The notes under the pieces were generated by a model. The model searched no databases, was not told where the DNA came from, and saw only the letters and a program-made list of their open reading frames with translations. From the NCBI GenBank assembly GCA_036490795.1, contig DASXDG010000066.1, forward strand, positions 21,855 through 85,854: a stretch of DNA of 64,000 bases. Reading direction: 5' to 3'. This DNA is from JAFARZ01 sp036490795 (GTDB taxonomy: Bacteria; Actinomycetota; Actinomycetes; Streptosporangiales; Streptosporangiaceae). The translations under genes and the position numbers were made by a program. Every line of letters begins with the position of its first letter. Position 1 is the stretch's first letter. Below, piece after piece: positions 50,307 to 58,681 of this stretch.

Positions 50307-51609
50307 ACGGGACGCCCTCGGCCTTCGGACCGCGTACCTTGCCGACAAGGCCGGCCAGCACGACGATGGTGACCACGTACGGCACCATGTTCAGCAGGTT
50401 CGACTGGATCGGCGTGTTCAGCGTCCCCATGACCTGCGCGAGCGAGAAGCAGAACCCGAACAGCAATGACGCGGAGATGGCGCCGAACGGGTTGTACCGC
50501 CCGAAGATCATCGCCGCCAGCGCGATGTAGCCGAACCCGGACGACATGTCCTCGCCGAACGACCCGACCGAGCCGATGGTCAGGTAGGCTCCGCCGATGC
50601 CGGCGAGCAGCCCGACGATGATGACGTTCCGGTACCGCATGGCCAGCACCTTGATGCCCACGGTGTCCGCCGCGGTCGGATGCTCGCCGATCGCCCGGGT
50701 ACGCAGCCCCCACCGGGTGGAGAACAGGCCCACCTGGACGGCGAACAGCGCGATGTAGGTGAGGTACAGGAAGATGTTGGAGTCGAAGAACACCGGCCCG
50801 ATGATCGGGATGTCGCCGAGCAGCGGGATCTTGAACGGGCCGAAGGTATTCGGCGAGTTCAGCGTCGTGGAGTTCGTCGAGAGCACCGAGTCGAACATGT
50901 AGTCCGTCAGGCCCAGGATCAGCGTGTTCAGCACCACGCCGAGGACCACCTGGTCGACGCCGTAGGCGATGGAGAACACCGCGAGCAGCGCACCCACCAG
51001 GCAGCCGCCCAGCGCCCCGCACACCAGCCCGAGCCACAGGTTGCCGGTCCCGCTCGTCACGATGGCGGCGAGGAACGCGCCGAGCAGCAACTGGCCCTCG
51101 ATGCCGATGTTGACGATCCCGGACCGGGAGCAGACGACGCCGGTCAGCGCACCCAACATGATCGGGATCGACGTATCCAGGGTGCTCTGCAGCAGGTCGG
51201 TGACCTGGAACGCGGTGGACTGGCCAGCGTCGGTCCAGCACAGCAGCGCGATGAGGAACAGCAAGGCGACCAGGCCGATCGCGACCCGCCGCCAGGCCGC
51301 GCTCAGCGGCACGAACGCCCGCACGACGGCGAGGACCAGGGTCAGGCCGCCGCACACGTAGCAGGTGACCCGCGCGGGCAACGTCAGGCTCCCCGCATTG
51401 GCCCCCGCCGCGGAGAACACGAACGTGGCGTGACCGTGGTGGGAGTATCCGCCGAGCAGCAGGATGTCGACGAGCCCGAACAACAGGAACGCCACCGGTG
51501 CCAGCCAGCGCCGGAACGAGCTCACCGGAGGTTCGGTCAGCAGCACCGGCAGTTCGCGCTCGGTCGCGGGGGCGGGAGCGGGGGCGGGAGCGGGAGCGGG
51601 GGTGGTCAT
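50293..51609 (-). CDS. nucleoside-type ABC transporter permease 2
   Basis: The 438-residue protein has about ten hydrophobic helices and belongs to BPD_transp_2, NupQ/YufQ type. Marks are GIVNIGIEGQLLLGAFLAAI near 205, GVVLNTLILGL and IALAAMIFGRYNP near 370. The N-terminus carries an (AP)6 run. ATG 51609 is chosen for the ATGA overlap with the preceding permease gene; longer frames are not supported. It pairs with permease 1 to form the importer channel. Confidence 0.9.
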   Translation of the reverse strand: MTTPAPAPAPAPAPATERELPVLLTEPPVSSFRRWLAPVAFLLFGLVDILLLGGYSHHGHATFVFSAAGANAGSLTLPARVTCYVCGGLTLVLAVVRAFVPLSAAWRRVAIGLVALLFLIALLCWTDAGQSTAFQVTDLLQSTLDTSIPIMLGALTGVVCSRSGIVNIGIEGQLLLGAFLAAIVTSGTGNLWLGLVCGALGGCLVGALLAVFSIAYGVDQVVLGVVLNTLILGLTDYMFDSVLSTNSTTLNSPNTFGPFKIPLLGDIPIIGPVFFDSNIFLYLTYIALFAVQVGLFSTRWGLRTRAIGEHPTAADTVGIKVLAMRYRNVIIVGLLAGIGGAYLTIGSVGSFGEDMSSGFGYIALAAMIFGRYNPFGAISASLLFGFCFSLAQVMGTLNTPIQSNLLNMVPYVVTIVVLAGLVGKVRGPKAEGVPYVKS

Positions 51610-52895
51610 GCGTTCCATCCTCTGGACAGCACCTGGCTGACTCCGGCCGCTCGCGTGGTTTTCAGCCGGTATATGGTCCGGATGAGCGGCGGCGCGGCGA
51701 CGAGCATGACGATGAGCGCCTGCAGCACCTGCACGATGGAGGCGGGTGTCCCGGTGATGGACTCCATGCCAGGAGCGCCGGCGTACAGCGCGCCGAACAG
51801 CAGCGCGGCCCACACCACGCCGCCCGGCTTGCCGCGCCCGAGCAGCGCGACGGTGATCGCGTCGATCCCGTAGGTGCCGAAGGCCGAACCGGTCAGCTGG
51901 TTGTCAGTGCCCTGGATGACGGCGGCGGCGGCCAGCCCGGCCAGTCCGCCGGCCAGCAGCATCACCAGTATCCAGTTCCGCTCCACGTTGATGCCGGCCA
52001 CCCGCGCCGCGTTCGGGTTCTTCCCGATCGCGCGGAACTCGAAGCCCGTGGTGGTCCTGGTCAGCAGCCACCAGACGGCGATCGCCCCGGCGATCGCGAT
52101 CAGGAATCCCGCGTTGACCGGGAGCGACGATCCGAACAGGTGCGGCAGATACGCGTTGGTGCTGATGAACGGGCTGACCGGGTTCACGCCCGGTGCCTGC
52201 ATCAGGTAGTGGAAGGAGAGGAGGTAGGCGAGGAAGTCGGCCATGATGTAGTTGAGCATGATCGTGACGATCACCTCGTGCGCGCCCGTCGTCGCCTTCA
52301 GCAGTCCGACCGCGCCGCCGATTACCGCGCCGCCGACGAACCCGCCGATCACGCACACGACCACGTGGATGCCCGGCGGCATGCTGACCCCGTAGCCGAG
52401 GTAGGTGGAGACGATGGCGCCGCCGATCCACTGGCTCTCTCCGCCGATGTTGAACAGGCCGGCCTGGTACGGCAGCGCGACCGCGAGCCCGGTGAGCAGC
52501 AGCGGTGTGGCCTGCAGGGCGGTGTTGGCCAGCGGCTTGAAGACGGCCGAGACGTACCCGTCGTGGAAGGCGGTCGACATCGATGCCTGCCCGAACAGCT
52601 GGGTAATCGTGTGCGGGTTGAAGACCGAGCCCTCGAACAGCTCGATGTAGACGCTGATCGCGGTGTCCCAGGCCAGGTTGATGGCGTGCCACGGTGCGGA
52701 GAAGAAGTCACCCCACGCGTTCAGCACGGTCGTGTTCGTGAACGCGGTCAGCAGCCCGCCGATGATCATTGCGGTGATCATCGCGAGGATCGTGACGGTG
52801 AACGCGTTGCCTTCCATCACGGCGAAGAGAAATCTCTTCCAGAGCGGCCTGCGCGGTTCCTGACCGGTGTCGGTTACGACTGCTGTTTCGCTCAC
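51606..52895 (-). CDS. nucleoside-type ABC transporter permease 1
   Basis: The 429-residue protein has about ten hydrophobic helices of BPD_transp_2, NupP/YufP type. It contains YQAGLFNIGGESQWIGGAIV near 145, AHEVIVTIMLNYIMADFLAY near 205 and AIGKNPNAARVAGINV near 280. The start GTG overlaps the ATPase stop by 4 nt (GTGA), and its stop overlaps permease 2. It imports nucleosides, by family and context. Confidence 0.92.
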   Translation of the reverse strand: MSETAVVTDTGQEPRRPLWKRFLFAVMEGNAFTVTILAMITAMIIGGLLTAFTNTTVLNAWGDFFSAPWHAINLAWDTAISVYIELFEGSVFNPHTITQLFGQASMSTAFHDGYVSAVFKPLANTALQATPLLLTGLAVALPYQAGLFNIGGESQWIGGAIVSTYLGYGVSMPPGIHVVVCVIGGFVGGAVIGGAVGLLKATTGAHEVIVTIMLNYIMADFLAYLLSFHYLMQAPGVNPVSPFISTNAYLPHLFGSSLPVNAGFLIAIAGAIAVWWLLTRTTTGFEFRAIGKNPNAARVAGINVERNWILVMLLAGGLAGLAAAAVIQGTDNQLTGSAFGTYGIDAITVALLGRGKPGGVVWAALLFGALYAGAPGMESITGTPASIVQVLQALIVMLVAAPPLIRTIYRLKTTRAAGVSQVLSRGWNA

Positions 52896-54508
52896 TTGTC
52901 TCCCCCCGCCTGCTTCTCCGCCCCGGGCCCCCCGAGCGCCCCGGGGTCCCCGAGCGGCCCGGGCCCCCCGAGCGGCCCGGGGGGCCCGGGGTCCGCGTCG
53001 GTGCCGCCGGCCATCAGGCGGCCGAGTTCCTCGACCGGGACCGAGGGCGGGCGGAAGCCGGTGATGCGGCCCTCGTACATGACGGCGATCCGGTCGGCGA
53101 GCGCGTAGATCTCGTCGAGTTCAGCGGACACGATGATCACCGCGGCACCTCCGTCGCGGGCCGCCACGATGCGCTTGTGCACGAATTCGATGGAGCCCAC
53201 GTCCAGTCCGCGGGTGGGCTGGCTGGCGATCAGCAGCTCCGGGTCGTGGCCGAGTTCCCTGGCCAGGATGACCTTCTGCTGGTTGCCGCCGGATAGCGTG
53301 CCGACGGCGGTGCCGGCGGAGGTGGTCCGGACGTCGAACTCGGGGATACGCTCGGCGGCGTTCTTCTCGATGGCACCGAGGTTCAGGCTGATCCCGGAGG
53401 CATAAGGCTTCCTGTCGTACATGTCGAGGACCATGTTCTCGGCCACGCTGAAGGCGCCGATGAGCCCGTCTTCCTGCCGGTCTTCCGGGATGTAGCCGAT
53501 GTGCGCGTGCAGGCGCTGCCGTGGTGTGGCGCGGGTGATGTCGTGGCCGTTGTAGATGATCTGGCCGGAGGCGATCGGCCGCAAGCCCATCAGTGCCTCG
53601 CACAGCTCGGTCTGGCCGTTGCCTTGCACTCCGGCCACGCCGAGGATCTCACCGGCGCGCACGTCGAAGCTGAGGTCGTTGACCCAGATCCGGCCGTCGA
53701 TGTCGGTGATGGTCAGCCCGTCCGCCGCGAGCACGACCTCGCCAGGTTTGGCGGGCTCCTTGCTGACGACCAGCTGGACGTCCCGGCCGACCATCATCGC
53801 GGCGAGCTCGTCCTCGCTGGCGGACGGAGCGGCCTGGCCGACCACCTTGCCGCGGCGCAGCACGCTGATCGTGTCGGCGATCTCCTTCACCTCCTTGAGC
53901 TTGTGCGAGATGAAGATGATGGAGGTGCCGCCGGCCTTCAGCTCCCTGATGATGCGGAATAGGTCCTGGGTCTCCGCGGGCGTCAGCACCGCGGTCGGCT
54001 CGTCGAGAATCAGCACATTGGCGTTTCTGACCAGCGCCTTCACGATCTCGACCCGCTGCTGGATGCCGACCGGCAGATTCTCCACCAGTGCGTCCGGATC
54101 GAGTTCGAGCCCGTACTTGCGGGAAAGTTCGCGCACGTCCGCGCGGGCCTTGCGGCGATCGAGCAGGCCCAGCGGGCCGGTCTCCTCATTGCCGAGCGTC
54201 ACGTTCTCGGTGACGGTGAACACGGGGACAAGCATGAAGTGCTGGTGCACCATGCCGACGCCGGCGCTGATCGCGTCTCCCGGCGAATGGAACTGGACCG
54301 GCTTGCCGTCCAGCAAGATCTCGCCCTCGTCTGGCTGCAGCAGCCCGTACAGGACGTTCATCAGGGTCGACTTGCCGGCGCCGTTCTCGCCGAGAAGGGC
54401 GTGCACCTGGCCTGGGGCAACCGTGAGGTCGATGCGGTCATTGGCTACCAGCGAACCGAAACGCTTGGTGATGCCTTTCAGCTCAAGTTCCACGTCCGTC
54501 TTCTCCAT
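52892..54508 (-). CDS. nucleoside-type ABC transporter ATPase (two ABC domains)
   Basis: The 538-residue protein fuses two ABC domains, NupO/YufO type. Domain 1 has GENGAGKST near 40 and VLILDEP near 168; the normal signature is replaced by LPVGIQQRVEIVKAL. Domain 2 has GVQGNGQTELCE near 293, LSGGNQQKVILAREL near 405 and the degenerate LIASQPTRGLD. The C-terminal 35 residues are PGPLG-type repeats. A strong hairpin lies between it and the upstream lipoprotein gene. Confidence 0.93.
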   Translation of the reverse strand: MEKTDVELELKGITKRFGSLVANDRIDLTVAPGQVHALLGENGAGKSTLMNVLYGLLQPDEGEILLDGKPVQFHSPGDAISAGVGMVHQHFMLVPVFTVTENVTLGNEETGPLGLLDRRKARADVRELSRKYGLELDPDALVENLPVGIQQRVEIVKALVRNANVLILDEPTAVLTPAETQDLFRIIRELKAGGTSIIFISHKLKEVKEIADTISVLRRGKVVGQAAPSASEDELAAMMVGRDVQLVVSKEPAKPGEVVLAADGLTITDIDGRIWVNDLSFDVRAGEILGVAGVQGNGQTELCEALMGLRPIASGQIIYNGHDITRATPRQRLHAHIGYIPEDRQEDGLIGAFSVAENMVLDMYDRKPYASGISLNLGAIEKNAAERIPEFDVRTTSAGTAVGTLSGGNQQKVILARELGHDPELLIASQPTRGLDVGSIEFVHKRIVAARDGGAAVIIVSAELDEIYALADRIAVMYEGRITGFRPPSVPVEELGRLMAGGTDADPGPPGPLGGPGPLGDPGALGGPGAEKQAGGDK

Positions 54509-54523
54509 TGCCTACATGAGGCA

Positions 54524-54568
54524 GCCGCCGGGTGCGGCCCCGTTTCTCTAGGGGCCGCACCCGGCGGC
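54524..54568 (-). terminator. intercistronic hairpin in the nucleoside operon
   Basis: GCCGCCGGGTGCGGCCCC and its exact complement form an 18-bp stem with a 9-nt loop, 15 bp before the ATPase start and 18 bp after the lipoprotein stop. It can lower downstream expression or stabilise the lipoprotein mRNA. Confidence 0.8.
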
Positions 54569-54585
54569 GTGCTCAGTCAGCGTGC

Positions 54586-55737
54586 TCAGCCGGTAACCGG
54601 GCTCTTGGTTGGCGTCTGGATGGAGCCGCTCTCGATGCCAGACTGGACCTGCTTCAGCTCCGACTGCAGGGCCTGCGGAATCACGTTCGCGAAGTCGTGG
54701 TACGGGGCGAGCAGGACGCCGCCGTTGGCCAGCGTGCCGATGTAGTTACCACCGGTGAACGTCTTGTTGGCCGCCGCGACCACGTCGTGCTTCACCGCGG
54801 TCTGGATACCCTTGGTGACGCTGGTGATGAAGTACTTGCAGTACGACGGCGCGCTAACGCAGCCGTCGGTGTCCACCCACTCCATGGTGACCTTGGTGGA
54901 GCCCGCCGCGTTGTCGGCGTTCTCGACGGCCTTGGCAGCACCGAGACCGACATCGCCGGCCACCGGGAAGATGACGTCGGCACCCTCGCTGATGAACGTC
55001 TGGGTGGTCGTCTGGCCCGCGGTTTCGTCGGTGAAGCTGTTGGTGAACTCGCCCTTCTGGGACTGTTCGTTCCAGCCGAGCACCTGCACGTTGGTGTGGT
55101 GCTGCTTGTTGTAGTACTGGACGCCGTCCCAGAACCCGTCCATGTAGATGGTGACCGTCGGCAGTTCCTGGCCGCCGAACGTCGCCACCTTGCCGGTCTT
55201 GCTCATGCCCGCGGCGAGGTAACCGCCGAGGAAGCCGTCCTGCACGGTGTCGAACACCAGCGAGCTCTGGTTCTTGATGACCGGGGCGCCAGGGTTGTCG
55301 ACGATGGCGAAGTCATCGCTCGCGTTCGCCTTCGCCGCGCTGGCGGTCACGGTGGCCATCAGGTACCCGACGGTAACGATGATGCCGCACTTCTCACCGA
55401 TGAACGTGTTGATGTTCGACTGGTAGACAGCGTTGGTCGACTGCGACGACGGCAGGTACTTGACAGTGACGCTCGGGTCCGAGGATGCCGCTTCCTGCAT
55501 GCCTTCCCATGCGGACTGGTTGAACGACCGGTCGTCGATGGTGCCGGTGTCGGCGACCATGCAGCCGGTGAACTTGGCGGTCGTCGTCGCTCCGGAGCTT
55601 GACGAGCTCGAGGAGCCGGCCGCCGCACCCGATGAGCCGCTGCTCGACGGAGCGGAACTGCTGCTGCTGCCGCACGCGGCGACAACCAGCGTCGCTGACA
55701 CGGCCAGCGCCGCCGTGGCCCATGCGCTGTGTTTCAC
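54586..55737 (-). CDS. BMP-family nucleoside-binding lipoprotein
   Basis: The 383-residue protein has a lipobox signal (LVVAACGSS, lipidated Cys near 22), a Ser/Ala linker, and a Bmp/PnrA (Med) domain. Marks are GTIDDRSFNQSAWEGMQEA near 63, FAIVDNPGAP near 140, FLGGYLAAGMSKTGKVATFG near 170 and PVAGDVGLGAAKAVE near 260. It captures purine or pyrimidine nucleosides for the importer. GTG 55737 follows GGAGGTAAC. It heads the minus-strand operon. Confidence 0.93.
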   Translation of the reverse strand: MKHSAWATAALAVSATLVVAACGSSSSSAPSSSGSSGAAAGSSSSSSSGATTTAKFTGCMVADTGTIDDRSFNQSAWEGMQEAASSDPSVTVKYLPSSQSTNAVYQSNINTFIGEKCGIIVTVGYLMATVTASAAKANASDDFAIVDNPGAPVIKNQSSLVFDTVQDGFLGGYLAAGMSKTGKVATFGGQELPTVTIYMDGFWDGVQYYNKQHHTNVQVLGWNEQSQKGEFTNSFTDETAGQTTTQTFISEGADVIFPVAGDVGLGAAKAVENADNAAGSTKVTMEWVDTDGCVSAPSYCKYFITSVTKGIQTAVKHDVVAAANKTFTGGNYIGTLANGGVLLAPYHDFANVIPQALQSELKQVQSGIESGSIQTPTKSPVTG

Positions 55738-55919
55738 GTTACCTCCACATGGGCTGACGGCATCAAAACCGCCAGCCTGGAATCATCTGGGTTGACCCGC
55801 AGGCTATGCCTGGTGTTGCCGCCTGGGAAGGGGACACGCTCGGGTCTGACCTGCTCGTTGCCGAATCGGAACCGGACTATATTGGCAGTCCTGGTCCGCC
55901 TGACAGACACCAGGGACTT

Positions 55920-57335
55920 TCAGCGCGATATCTTGGCGTTTCCTACAGTGGGCAGGTCGGCCGCATCGTCGTCCACCTGGGACGGAGCACCGGGGAAGTC
56001 GAGCAGCACGGTGAGGCCGCCGCCCGGTGAATCCTCCAGGTCGACGGTCCCGCCGTTGGCCGTGACCAGGCGCTGGACGATGGCCAGGCCGATCCCGGTG
56101 CCCCCAGGACTATCGGAGCTGAACCGCGTGAACGCCCGCTCGCGCATCTCCGGCGACATGCCCGGCCCGTTGTCGCGGACCTTGATGCGCACGCCGGTCT
56201 CGGAATGGCTCGCGGACACCTCGATCCGGTCGCCGGCGCTGAGCGCCTCGAGCGCGTTGTCGATGAGGTTGTCGAGGACCTGCTCCAGGTGGCCTTCGCC
56301 CAGCCAGCCGGGCACGGGCTCGAGGTAAGCCGAGGACAGGAAGATGCCGCGGTCTTCCGCCACCGGGAGCCACGCCGCGACGCGTTCCTCCGCGACCTCG
56401 GCGACATCGATGACCTTCGGCTGCGGCTGCACGTTCTCCGCTCGGGCCACCGCGAGCAGGCCGTCGACCAGCCGGGACAGCCTGGTCACCTCGTCCTGGG
56501 CGCCGTTGAGCTCGGCGGCCATCTCGGGATCGGTCTCGGCCGCCTCGGCGGCGAGGAAGTCCAGCCGCAGCCGCAACGCCGCGAGCGGCGTGCGGAGCTG
56601 GTGCGACACGTCGGCGAGCACGGCCCTGCTGCCGTGCACGAGGTTCTCCAGTCGCCCGGCCATCGTGTTGAACGTCCGCGCCAGGCGGCGCACCTCCGGC
56701 GGGCCGTAGTCGGGCTTGGCCCGGACCGTAAGGTCGCCGTCTGCCAGCCGGCGCGCGGCGGTGTCCAGCCCGGCGAGCGGCTTGCTCACCCAGCGAGCCA
56801 GCCAGACGGCGATCAGCGCCGCGGCCAGCAGCCCGGCCACGCCGATCGCGATGAGGATGGTCCAGATCGTGCGGATTTCCTGGTTCAGCGGCGCCGAGGA
56901 GTTGGTGACCAGCACGACACCGGCCACCGGTCCAGGGACGTCGCCGTTCTTGATGACCGCGACGGCCGCGGTCACTGACTGCGGGGTGGTCACCACGCGC
57001 ACCTGGCCGCTGTTGTCGTGCTGCATCATCTGGTAGGCCAAGGCGTCAGCGGCGAGGGTTGGCTTGCCGTGCGTGGCGCTCTGAACCCCGTACGGCGGGT
57101 TAGGGAGGACGACCAGCCCGCTCCCGACCTGGTTGAGCAGGGAGGGCAGTGCCGCGTTCTTGCCGCCGGCCAGCACCGTCTGGTAGACGGCGGCCCAGGT
57201 CTTCGCCTGATCCTCGGTCTCCTGGTTGAACGAGGTACGGTCGTGGCTCGCCGTGTTGACCGCGAGCGGCACCATGGCGCCCGCGACCACCGCGACGATG
57301 AGCGTGATCAGCGCGACAAGGATCCGCCTGGTCAT
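55920..57335 (-). CDS. membrane sensor histidine kinase
   Basis: The 471-residue kinase has transmembrane helices near 5-25 and 157-178, an extracytoplasmic sensor of about 130 residues with no recognised fold, a HAMP domain (WVSKPLAGLDTAARRLADGD), the phosphoacceptor DVSHQLRTPLAALRL with His near 243, and a HATPase domain (N box NLIDNALEALS, G2 GGTGIGLAIVQR). Its ATGA start overlaps the response regulator stop. It lies between the nucleoside transporter and salvage genes, so it may sense nucleosides, but no direct evidence exists. Confidence 0.92.
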   Translation of the reverse strand: MTRRILVALITLIVAVVAGAMVPLAVNTASHDRTSFNQETEDQAKTWAAVYQTVLAGGKNAALPSLLNQVGSGLVVLPNPPYGVQSATHGKPTLAADALAYQMMQHDNSGQVRVVTTPQSVTAAVAVIKNGDVPGPVAGVVLVTNSSAPLNQEIRTIWTILIAIGVAGLLAAALIAVWLARWVSKPLAGLDTAARRLADGDLTVRAKPDYGPPEVRRLARTFNTMAGRLENLVHGSRAVLADVSHQLRTPLAALRLRLDFLAAEAAETDPEMAAELNGAQDEVTRLSRLVDGLLAVARAENVQPQPKVIDVAEVAEERVAAWLPVAEDRGIFLSSAYLEPVPGWLGEGHLEQVLDNLIDNALEALSAGDRIEVSASHSETGVRIKVRDNGPGMSPEMRERAFTRFSSDSPGGTGIGLAIVQRLVTANGGTVDLEDSPGGGLTVLLDFPGAPSQVDDDAADLPTVGNAKISR

Positions 57336-58015
57336 TCGGGCGGGTCCGCGAGCCGGAAGCCGTGCCCGTACACGGTCTCGATCAGCCCTGGGCTGGCTAG
57401 CTTGCGCCGCAGCGCGGCCATGTGCACGTCCAGGACCTTGGTAGGCCCGTACCAGTGCTCATCCCAGGCGCGCTCCAGCACCTCCTGGCGGCTGACGACC
57501 CTGCCGGGGTCGCTGGCCAGGCATTCCAGGATGGCGAATTCCTTGGGCGTCAGCGAGACGTTGCGGTCCTCGACGGTAACCTTATGCGTCCTCATGTCAA
57601 CGGTGAGTACGCCGTGCTGCAGCACCTGGCTGGCGCTCTGGTGGTGCGCGGGGCCGCTGCGCCGCAGGACGGCCCGGATCCTGGCCAGCAGCTCGCTGAG
57701 GCCGAACGGCTTGATCAGGTAGTCGTCGGCGCCCTCGTCGAGGGCGAGCACCCGGTCGCTCTCCTCGCCGCGCGCGGTCACCACGATGATCGCCGCGTCG
57801 CTTGTCTGCCGCAGGCGCCGGCAGACCTCCACCCCGTCGATGTCGGGCAGCCCGAGATCGAGCAGCACGACATCCGGCATCGGCCAGTCGAGGGCAGCCA
57901 TGCCGGTTGCCACACTGCCGGTTTCGTAGCCAGCCCGGGTGAGCCCCCTGACCAGCTGAGTTGAGATGCCGGGATCGTCTTCTACGACGAGGACCCGGCC
58001 CAGGCGCGCGCTCAC
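57332..58015 (-). CDS. OmpR-type response regulator
   Basis: From GTG 58015 the product has 227 residues. The receiver domain has VVEDDPG, the Asp in VVLLDLGLPD near 52 and KPFG near 103. The C-terminal winged helix ends LDVHMAALRRKLASPGLIETV. GTG 58015 is chosen because TAGCGT ends 7 nt before it; the frame to 58117 adds unconserved residues. It pairs with the overlapping kinase. Confidence 0.93.
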   Translation of the reverse strand: MSARLGRVLVVEDDPGISTQLVRGLTRAGYETGSVATGMAALDWPMPDVVLLDLGLPDIDGVEVCRRLRQTSDAAIIVVTARGEESDRVLALDEGADDYLIKPFGLSELLARIRAVLRRSGPAHHQSASQVLQHGVLTVDMRTHKVTVEDRNVSLTPKEFAILECLASDPGRVVSRQEVLERAWDEHWYGPTKVLDVHMAALRRKLASPGLIETVYGHGFRLADPPE

Positions 58016-58022
58016 AGGCTCC

Positions 58023-58028
58023 ACGCTA
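58023..58028 (-). promoter_or_regulatory. -10 box of the two-component operon
   Basis: TAGCGT on the minus strand ends 7 nt before the GTG at 58015. Confidence 0.5.
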
Positions 58029-58125
58029 GGTAACAAACCGCGACTTGCCGAATCAAGGACATATCTTAACCAAAACTGAACGGCTTCCAGGGTGAGTCCT
58101 AGCAAGTATCGGGGCATTCTTACTT

Positions 58126-58257
58126 ACAGGAGCCCCAAGCTCTTAACTGACATGGCGGGTCCGCGCGGAAGAGGCAACCCTGCAGCCCCTTCCACGCGGA
58201 CCCAATTGCTGTCATAACTAACGGTGGTTCCTCTCCACGGCTGCACGGGGCTCCTGT
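58126..58257. repeat. 132-bp nested inverted repeat in front of cdd
   Basis: Outer arms ACAGGAGCCCC and GGGGCTCCTGT are perfect (58126-58136, 58247-58257). Middle TGACA and TGTCA match (58148-58152, 58210-58214). Inner arms GGGTCCGCGCGGAAG and its complement differ at one base (58157-58171, 58189-58203). The right half contains the 20-bp sequence shared with 17190-17209. It may be a small mobile element or a regulatory leader. Confidence 0.75.
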
Positions 58258-58273
58258 GGGAGGATGGGGCACT

Positions 58274-58681
58274 GTGACGACTGACTGGCAAGCTCTCCGG
58301 CAAGCGGCTACCGCTGTGGTGGCCAATGCTTACGCACCGTATTCGGGGTTGCGGGTGGGGGCCGCCGCCCTGACCTCCGACGGCAGGGTCGTCACCGGCT
58401 GTAACGTGGAGAACGCGTCCTACGGCCTTACCCTTTGCGCGGAATGCGGACTGGTGGGGGCCCTGCACGCCACGCGGACTGCCGAGAAGCCGACCCTGGT
58501 AGCTGTCGCCGTGGTGGCCGGTGACGGCAAGGCGCTGCTGCCGTGCGGCCGCTGCCGTCAGCTGCTGCTTGAGGCCGGCGGCCCCGGGCTGCTGGTGGAC
58601 ACCGAGCAGGGGCCGGTCGAGCTCAGCGCTCTGCTCCCGTCCGCGTTCAGCGGCACCGACTTGGCCGCCCGTCGTGACTGA
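58274..58681 (+). CDS. cdd: cytidine deaminase
   Basis: Cdd converts (deoxy)cytidine to (deoxy)uridine. The 135-residue homotetrameric-type enzyme has the zinc site CAECGLVGAL (Cys-Ala-Glu near 56) and PCGRCRQLLLE near 90, and the sugar-binding NVENASYGLTL near 45. GTG 58274 is chosen; GGGAGG lies 11 to 16 nt upstream, which is long. It overlaps deoA by 8 nt. Confidence 0.94.
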   Translation: MTTDWQALRQAATAVVANAYAPYSGLRVGAAALTSDGRVVTGCNVENASYGLTLCAECGLVGALHATRTAEKPTLVAVAVVAGDGKALLPCGRCRQLLLEAGGPGLLVDTEQGPVELSALLPSAFSGTDLAARRD

